This document shows positions 59,131 through 64,000 of a DNA stretch of 64,000 bases, piece after piece. The notes under the pieces are model-generated. The model worked only from the letters and a program-made list of their open reading frames with translations, had not been told where the DNA came from and searched no databases. Numbering within the stretch: position 1 is the first letter of the stretch; each line of letters starts with the position of its first letter. The stretch is from Actinoplanes subtropicus (GTDB taxonomy: Bacteria > Actinomycetota > Actinomycetes > Mycobacteriales > Micromonosporaceae): positions 62,001 to 126,000 of the forward strand of contig NZ_JOJL01000039.1 of NCBI RefSeq assembly GCF_000721705.1, in the 5' to 3' direction. A program made the position numbers and the translations under genes.

Positions 59131-59883
59131 GTGACATCCGACCTGACCCCGGTGCGCCCGGTCCACCTCGACCGGTCCAGCCCCGTACCGCTGTATTACC
59201 AGGTCGCGACCCGCTTGCAGGAGCTGATCGAGAAGGGTGAGATCGGTGTCGGCGCCCGCATCGAGAACGAGGTCGACCTCGCCGAGCGCCTGGGCGTGTC
59301 CCGCCCGACCACCCGCCGGGCCATCCAGTATCTGGTCGAGCGCGGCATGCTGGTCCGCAAGCGCGGCGTCGGCACCCAGGTGGTGCACCCCAAGGTCCGC
59401 CGCCCGGTCGAGCTCTCCAGCCTGTACGACGACCTGGTCGCGGGCGACCGCGCCCCGCGCACCGAGGTGCTCGACCTGAAGGTGATCCCCGCGTCCGACG
59501 CGATCGCCACCTCGCTGTCCCTGACCCCCGGCACCGAGGTGACCTGGATCGAACGGCTCCGCTACGCCGGCGGCGAGCCCCTGGCCCTGATGCACAACGC
59601 CATCCCGGTCGACGTGCTGACCGTGACGGAGGCCGACCTGGCCGCCCACGGCCTGTACGAGCTGCTGCGCCGCGCCGGCCACGTCCCCCGGATAGCCACC
59701 CAGGTGATCGGCGCCCGCTCCGCCTCGGCGCCCGAGGCCCGCATCCTGGCCGAGAAGCGGGGCGCCTCCCTGCTCACGATGACCCGGACGGCCTGGGACG
59801 CGGCCGGGAAGGCCCTGGAGTACGGCAGCCACCTGTACCGCGCCAGCCGCTACAGCTTCGAGTTGAACCTCTCCGCCGGCTGA
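59131..59883 (+). CDS. iolR: GntR/HutC-family regulator of inositol catabolism
   Basis: 250 residues from GTG 59131. The winged helix-turn-helix has VPLYYQVATRLQELIEKGEI, ENEVDLAERLGVSRPTTRRA and LVERGMLVRKRGVGTQVV. The C-terminal UTRA ligand domain includes VTWIERLRYAGGEPLALMHN and ends HLYRASRYSFELNL. It is divergent from iolC with a palindrome between them, so it most likely represses the iol operon until an inositol intermediate binds. The gene name follows context and is not proven. Confidence 0.88.
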   Translation: MTSDLTPVRPVHLDRSSPVPLYYQVATRLQELIEKGEIGVGARIENEVDLAERLGVSRPTTRRAIQYLVERGMLVRKRGVGTQVVHPKVRRPVELSSLYDDLVAGDRAPRTEVLDLKVIPASDAIATSLSLTPGTEVTWIERLRYAGGEPLALMHNAIPVDVLTVTEADLAAHGLYELLRRAGHVPRIATQVIGARSASAPEARILAEKRGASLLTMTRTAWDAAGKALEYGSHLYRASRYSFELNLSAG

Positions 59884-60752
59884 CCCTTCACACCACTCAG
59901 CCCACCCGTTCCTGCCTGCCGGCGCGCGCGTCCTCCAGCGGCTCACCTGCTCTGCGTACCAGCGCGCAACGGCCACGGCGGTGCCCATTCCAGCGCTCGC
60001 CCAGTCTGCTGATCGGCGAGCGGCGTCCGCTGCAACGGCCACGGCGGCGAAGGGTCGACAGCTTGCGCGCTCGAGGTGAGCGGCGGAGACCTGCGTGCCG
60101 TTCCGCACCGGGCGGATGGGTTCGCCGCCGACTTGGTGGGTGGCCGCGCTGCTCGCCATCGCCCAGGGACTGCGTGGCCGCTGTTCGTGCGGCCGGCCGG
60201 GCTTGGCGGGTGGCCGCGCTGCTCGCCATGGCCCGGAGCTGCGTGGTTGCCGCGGCTGCGGCCTGTCACGGTGGGCGATTTGCGGCAGATGCCAGGCCCG
60301 CCAGGCAGCGCACGGACGATCTTCGCGGCAACGATGAAGGGCTGCCGTTCGCCACGAACTGCAGGTCATCATCGTCTGCTGGCCGTCGGTGAACCTTGAT
60401 GCGCATCTGTTCGCCACGAACAAGAAGTCATCACCGTTACGGCCGGCCATCGCTCGACGCAGCGTCACCCATGCCCCTGCCCCCCGCCCAGCCACCCACC
60501 CAGCCCGACCGGCCGCACGAACAGCGGCCACCCAGCGCCCCGGGCCATGGCGAGCCAGCCCAGCCACCCACCCAGCCCAGCCGGCCGTACGAAAAGCGGC
60601 CACCCAGCGCCCCGGGCCATGGCGAGCCAGCCCAGCACCCACCCAGCCCATCCGCCGCACGAACAGCGGCCACCCAGCGCCCCGGGCCATGGCGAGCCAG
60701 CCCAGCCACCCATCCAGCCCAGCCGGCCGCACGAGCAGCGACCACGCAGCGA
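59884..60752. other. Gene-free gap with composite repeat element and tandem array
   Basis: About 870 bases. The first part (59895-60060) has two ACGGCCACGGCGG copies. Then follow the composite inverted-repeat element copy 2 (60070-60765) and its 72-bp tandem array. A duplicated TTCGCCACGAAC with following GTCATCA occurs near 60345 and 60408. The long open frames on both strands are repeat translations (Pro/Ala/Arg/His-rich). Confidence 0.6.
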
Positions 60753-60765
60753 TCAGGCGCCGTTG
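60070..60765 (+). repeat. Composite inverted-repeat element, copy 2
   Basis: Same order as at 26655: GCGGAGACCTGCG and CCGGGCGGAT, two units with TGCTCGCCAT..GGCTTGGCGGGTGGCCG, a core with GGTGGGCGATTTGCGGC and GATCTTCGCGGCAA, then reverse-oriented units, here expanded to about 3.5 tandem copies. It ends at the stop codon of the CBM2 gene on the opposite strand, as copy 1 ends at the MmpL stop. Confidence 0.65.
60487..60747 (+). repeat. 72-bp tandem array (about 3.5 copies)
   Basis: CCATGGCGAGCCAGCC recurs at 60545, 60617 and 60687 (72- and 70-base periods) with units that also contain CGGCCGCACGAACAGCGGCC. The copies differ by small changes and there are no unique spacers. Confidence 0.8.
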
Positions 60766-62510
60766 ACCGCGGTGACGCCGGCGCGGGTGCCGACGTAGGC
60801 CCGGCTGCCGGAGAGCGTGGGCGAGGCGAAGTTCGGCGCCTGCCCGACCCGGATCTGGGCCAGCGCCGCCCCGGTCGCGGGGTCGAGGGCGTACAGCACG
60901 CCGCCGTTGTAGTCGACCACCCAGACCGCGCCGCCGCCGATCGACGGGGAGCCGGCGGCCGGGACACTGGTGGGGGCCCGCCACAGTTCGCGGGCGGTGC
61001 CGTCGGTGCCGATGGTGACGGCGCGCGGGCCGGTCGTGCAGGGCAGGAACACCGTGCTCCCGGAGACCGCGCTGCCGCCGAACCCCTGGCACCCGTTGGC
61101 GAGTTGCGAGACCTGGCCGCCGATGCCGCCCAGGTGGTCGTGGCGCAGCACGTACCCGATGCCGGCCTTGCCGTCCGCGTAGACGTACTGGCCGACCAGG
61201 GCCGGGGTCATCGAGCCGAGGTCCGCGTCGCCGGCGTTCTGGGTCGCCCAGTCGGCCGGCGCGAAGAAGTCGGTCCGCTGCAGGCCGGCCGAGAGAGCAA
61301 GAACAGAGTCACTGCCGTCGTACGTGGCAGTCGACTCGCCGTTGCCCACCGCGTACAGCAAATGGTCTCCGTCCACGACGCCGCCGGCCGTCCCCCAGAT
61401 GCCCGCCTCGCGCGTGGTCGGCACCGCGTAGCTCTGCTTGCCGGCGCCCGCGGTGGTCAACGAGACGACCGCGCCGATGTACTGGCCGCAGTCGCCGAAC
61501 AGGCCGCCGTAGCCGATGTAGACCCGCCCGTTCAGCAGGGTGAGGGCGCCGCGCTGCTGATGGGCCTTCGGGTCGCCGAGCGGCGGTTCGGCGGCGGCCC
61601 GCACCTCGACCGCGCCGGTGCCGGCGTTGAGGCCCAGCAGCGTGTGCGCGCCGCCGGTGGTCTCGGCGAGCGCGAACACCCGGTTGGTGGCCGGGTCGTA
61701 CACCATGGTGCTGGTGATGCCGAGCGGGTCGATGTTGCCGCAGGGCAGGTCGGACAGGGGCTCGGGCGTGCCGACGTGGGCCGACCAGCGGACCGCGCCG
61801 GTGTCCGGGTTCAGCGCGTAGACCGTGTCGTTCTCGGTGGCCGCGAAGATCTGGCCGCCGACCAGGAGCGGCTGGCCGTAGACCGCGCCGTCCAGCGCGG
61901 CGGTCCAGGCCACCGACAGCGCGGACCGCGGGGCGAGGTTCGGCGCATTCCCGGCGCGGGAGTTGTCCCGGTGATACGTCGGCCAGTCGTCGGCGCCGGC
62001 CGGCGGCGTGGTGGGCGGCGTGGTGGGCGGCGTGGTGGGCGGCGTGGTGGGCGGCGTGGTGGGCGGCGTGGTGGGCGGCGTGGTGGGGGTGCCGGTGACA
62101 CCGCCGGTGCAGGCGCTGCCGTTGAGGGTGAAGCTCGTGGGCGCCGGGTTGCTGCCGGTCCACGAGCCGTTGAAGCCGAACGCCACGCTCGCGCCGGTCC
62201 CGACGCTGCCGTTGTAGCTGACGTTGCGGGCGGTCACCTGGCCGCCGCTCTGCGAGACCGTCGCGTTCCAGGCCTGGGTCACCTGCTGCCCGGCCGCGTA
62301 CGACCAGGTGAGCGTCCAGCCGGTGACCGGGTCGCCGAGGTTGGTGACCGACACGTTGGCGCCGAACCCGCCCGGCCACTGCGAGGTGACCGAGTACGTC
62401 ACCGAGCAGCCCACCGTCGCGGCCCGCGCGGAGAGCGTCACGCCCAGCCCCGCCACGAGAACACCGGCGGCGGCAGCGGCAACGAGTCGGGATCGCATGG
62501 AGGCGCGCAT
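60753..62510 (-). CDS. Secreted CBM2 cellulose-binding protein with PQQ-type beta-propeller
   Basis: 585 residues from ATG 62510. Signal peptide RSRLVAAAAAGVLVAGLGVT, cleaved near ARA. CBM2 (about 32-134) has GCSVTYSVTSQWPGGFGANV and ends in a cysteine (C134) that pairs with C35; tryptophans W45, W65 and W81 suit cellulose binding. A (TPP/TTP) linker of about 34 residues is encoded by a 12-bp tandem repeat. The rest is a propeller with WPTYHRDNSRAG, VYALNPDTGAVRWSA, VWVVDYNGGVLYALDPATGA blades. No known catalytic residues are visible. Confidence 0.88.
   Translation of the reverse strand: MRASMRSRLVAAAAAGVLVAGLGVTLSARAATVGCSVTYSVTSQWPGGFGANVSVTNLGDPVTGWTLTWSYAAGQQVTQAWNATVSQSGGQVTARNVSYNGSVGTGASVAFGFNGSWTGSNPAPTSFTLNGSACTGGVTGTPTTPPTTPPTTPPTTPPTTPPTTPPTTPPAGADDWPTYHRDNSRAGNAPNLAPRSALSVAWTAALDGAVYGQPLLVGGQIFAATENDTVYALNPDTGAVRWSAHVGTPEPLSDLPCGNIDPLGITSTMVYDPATNRVFALAETTGGAHTLLGLNAGTGAVEVRAAAEPPLGDPKAHQQRGALTLLNGRVYIGYGGLFGDCGQYIGAVVSLTTAGAGKQSYAVPTTREAGIWGTAGGVVDGDHLLYAVGNGESTATYDGSDSVLALSAGLQRTDFFAPADWATQNAGDADLGSMTPALVGQYVYADGKAGIGYVLRHDHLGGIGGQVSQLANGCQGFGGSAVSGSTVFLPCTTGPRAVTIGTDGTARELWRAPTSVPAAGSPSIGGGAVWVVDYNGGVLYALDPATGAALAQIRVGQAPNFASPTLSGSRAYVGTRAGVTAVNGA
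62000..62088. repeat. 12-bp in-frame tandem repeat encoding a Pro/Thr linker
   Basis: GGCGGCGTGGTG is repeated seven times, coding Thr-Thr-Pro-Pro units of the linker between CBM2 and propeller. The period keeps the frame, so changes in number only alter linker length. Confidence 0.85.
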
Positions 62511-62710
62511 CTTCCCGGAGTCCTTTCGAAGCACAGCGGAACTCGTCGGGCCGCGCGGTCGGCCGAACATCGACAGTGGTCACTATCGTCGGCCACGCCG
62601 GGCCGGTCCACAAGACCTACTCACCGGTACGTGTCGGATCCGGGGCGCGTCGTTCGTAGAACTGGTAGGAGGCGGCCGGTACGGGCCGCCGGGACAGAGG
62701 GAGTCACGGC
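62511..62710. other. Divergent intergenic region between CBM2 and DGPF genes
   Basis: Holds the upstream regions of both genes. I saw no CebR-like box here and no strong hairpin. GGACTCCGGGAAG precedes the CBM2 gene start and GAGGGAGTCACGGC the DGPF start. Confidence 0.4.
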
Positions 62711-63088
62711 ATGACGCGGTACCTGATCTCGTTCAACGACGGGGCGATGGACCACATCCCGACCGAGGAGATGCCCGACGTGGGCAAGGCCGCGCACGCC
62801 GTGGTCCAGGAGGCGGTGAACGCCGGCGTATGGGTCTACGGCGCCGGGCTCGAGCGCCAGCGGGCGAGCGTCGTGGCCACCGACGGGCTGGTCACCGACG
62901 GCCCCTACCCGGAGACCAAGGAGGTCATCGGCGGGTTCGCGGTCGTCGACGTGGCCACCCGCGAGGAGGCGCTGGCGTGGGCCGCGAAGATCGCCGCCTC
63001 CTGCCGCTGCGCGCAGGAGGTCCGGGAACTGCTGCCCGACCCCGAGCAGGACACGATGCTCCGCCGGGCCGGGAGGATCGCCCACTGA
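62711..63088 (+). CDS. YCII-related DGPF-domain protein
   Basis: 125 residues. MTRYLISFNDGAMDHIPTEE and the family motif VTDGPYPETKEVIGGFAVVD are present, with a ferredoxin-like fold as in the 16204 protein. There is no ECF sigma gene beside it, unlike that pair. GGGAG lies nine bases before the ATG. The C-terminal part (CRCAQEVRELLPDPEQDTML) is shorter and different from the other copy. The role is unknown. Confidence 0.85.
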   Translation: MTRYLISFNDGAMDHIPTEEMPDVGKAAHAVVQEAVNAGVWVYGAGLERQRASVVATDGLVTDGPYPETKEVIGGFAVVDVATREEALAWAAKIAASCRCAQEVRELLPDPEQDTMLRRAGRIAH

Positions 63089-63271
63089 TCGATGCAGTAT
63101 GCACGCGCGCCATCGACGACCGCAGAAGTGGAACGAGCCAGCGCGGCCCCCGGTGACGGCGGCCGCGCGGGACTCGCCGTGCGTGAGAGAACAGGCGCTG
63201 CAAGTTGCCCGTAACGGGATCGATCCGGACGATCGTCCTCGCCGACAGCGGCTTTCCGGAAGGACGGTCAC

Positions 63272-64000
63272 GTGCAGACATCCCTCTCCCCGAGCGGCAC
63301 CGCGGACGGCGAGGCCGCCACCGCGGATCTCAGCGGTCGCCTGGTGGGCAACTCGTACGTGCTGGTCTGTCCGGTCGGGCACGGCGCCACCGGCACGGTG
63401 TGGCGCGGCATCGACCGGACCACCGGCGCGGACGTCGCCGTGAAGCTGCTGCACGAGGGCCTGCTCCGGCAGCCCAAGCTGGTCATCCGGTTCGTGCAGG
63501 AGCGCACGATCCTGATGATGATGCGGCACGAGAACATCGTCGGCGTGCACGACCTGTTCAGCGTGGGCGGGTCGCTGGCGCTGGTGATGGACTACGTGGG
63601 CGGCGGCTCGCTGCGCAACCGGCTGGTCTCGGCGGGCACCCTGCCGCCGGCCGAGGCGGCGAGCCTGCTCGCCCAGGTGGCCGCGGCGCTGGCCCAGGCG
63701 CACGGACTGGGCGTGGTGCACCGGGACGTCAAGCCGGACAACATCCTGCTGCAGGCGACCGACGGCGGGTACGAGGTGCGGCTCACCGACTTCGGGATCG
63801 CCCGGGTGCTGGACGCGGCCGGCCTGACCACCCCGCAGGCGATCGTCGGCACCCCGCACTACATGGCGCCGGAGGCGATCCACGGCGAGGCGGAGCCGGC
63901 CTCGGACGTCTACTCGGTCGGTATCGTCCTCTACGAGCTGGTCACCGGCGCGCCACCGTACGGCGGGGAGCCGCTCGCGGTCCTGCGCCGGCACGTCGAG
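63272..64000 (+). CDS. Serine/threonine protein kinase, N-terminal part (cut by window end)
   Basis: The first 243 codons from GTG 63272, preceded by GGAAGGA at a suitable distance. The Hanks-type kinase has the glycine-rich loop VGHGATGTVWRG, ATP-binding K58 in VAVKLL, the catalytic loop VVHRDVKPDN (D152), DFG at 173-175 and the APE motif at 199-201, so it is complete up to the activation loop. The C-terminal part, including any membrane segment or sensor domain, is outside the window. It is probably a PknB-like regulatory kinase. Confidence 0.92.
   Translation, partial: MQTSLSPSGTADGEAATADLSGRLVGNSYVLVCPVGHGATGTVWRGIDRTTGADVAVKLLHEGLLRQPKLVIRFVQERTILMMMRHENIVGVHDLFSVGGSLALVMDYVGGGSLRNRLVSAGTLPPAEAASLLAQVAAALAQAHGLGVVHRDVKPDNILLQATDGGYEVRLTDFGIARVLDAAGLTTPQAIVGTPHYMAPEAIHGEAEPASDVYSVGIVLYELVTGAPPYGGEPLAVLRRHVE

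Noticed and set aside
60487..60747. CRISPR-like array
   Set aside because: The 72-bp units are directly adjacent, with no unique spacers, and no cas genes are in the window. It is a tandem repeat.
60396..62714. A plus-strand open frame of more than 770 codons opposite the CBM2 gene
   Set aside because: It is antisense to a gene with clear signal peptide, CBM2 and propeller blades. Its translation is Arg/Gly/Val-rich low-complexity, the usual shadow of GC-rich coding DNA.
1..64000. tRNA/rRNA genes, insertion sequences, prophage, biosynthetic gene cluster
   Set aside because: I saw no tRNA-like cloverleaf, transposase, integrase, capsid gene or PKS/NRPS domains anywhere. The presence of small divergent tRNA-like folds cannot be excluded without a scanner.

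Overview
The window is chromosomal DNA from a very GC-rich actinobacterium. The signs are strong third-position G/C bias, frequent GTG starts, DUF574-type methyltransferase, ECF42 sigma/DGPF pair, MmpL-type exporters, a CBM2 secretome protein and a CebR-type operator. The style suggests a Micromonosporaceae/Actinoplanes-like soil organism (inference; no rRNA is present). I saw no tRNA, rRNA, CRISPR array, transposase or prophage.

Layout. (1) 1-4126: a gene tail, a repeat-rich gap, then a hexapeptide-repeat protein and a phytanoyl-CoA dioxygenase facing a LacI-type regulator, then a second repeat-rich gap. (2) 4127-12256: a galactan-utilisation locus with a GH35 beta-galactosidase divergent from a sugar ABC importer (binding protein, two permeases), a LacI regulator and a secreted GH53 endo-galactanase. 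Two identical 16-bp operators lie in the divergent promoter region. (3) 12433-21456: mixed housekeeping and accessory genes: class V aminotransferase, NDH-2, ECF42 sigma with DGPF partner, small membrane proteins and lipoproteins, an LRR protein, a flavin monooxygenase, a methyltransferase and a PNPOx-like protein. (4) 21564-26423: a single 1,619-codon DUF4011/SF1-helicase/Vsr-like nuclease protein, a candidate stand-alone defence gene, followed by a repeat-rich gap. (5) 27083-32219: TetR-controlled MmpL exporter and a divergent second MmpL exporter. (6) 32299-45733: small enzymes, a beta-propeller/PucR/MBL group, a pseudogene region, a GH16 lipoprotein, an FtsH protease and a triplicated-domain secreted protein with a CebR-like box. 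(7) 45839-59883: a long inositol catabolic operon (iolC, aldolase, iolB, iolD, mmsA/iolA, iolE-like, CUT2 importer, iolG, TIM-barrel isomerase, alditol oxidase) with a divergent GntR regulator. (8) 59884-64000: a repeat-rich gap, a CBM2-beta-propeller protein, a DGPF protein and the start of a Ser/Thr kinase.

How it works together. Two complete carbon-use modules stand out. The gan module would cut galactan outside the cell (GH53), import the galacto-oligosaccharides (ABC transporter; its ATPase is not encoded here and is presumably a shared MsiK-type subunit), and hydrolyse them inside (GH35), with the LacI protein as repressor. The iol module imports a cyclitol and carries it through oxidation, dehydration, ring opening, isomerisation, phosphorylation, aldol cleavage and CoA-dependent decarboxylating oxidation.

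The most unusual material is non-coding: at least three interspersed repeat families fill the four large gaps (64-722, 3467-4126, 26424-27082, 59884-60752), and short AT-rich near-palindromes recur both in gaps and inside coding sequences. All comparisons were made by eye.
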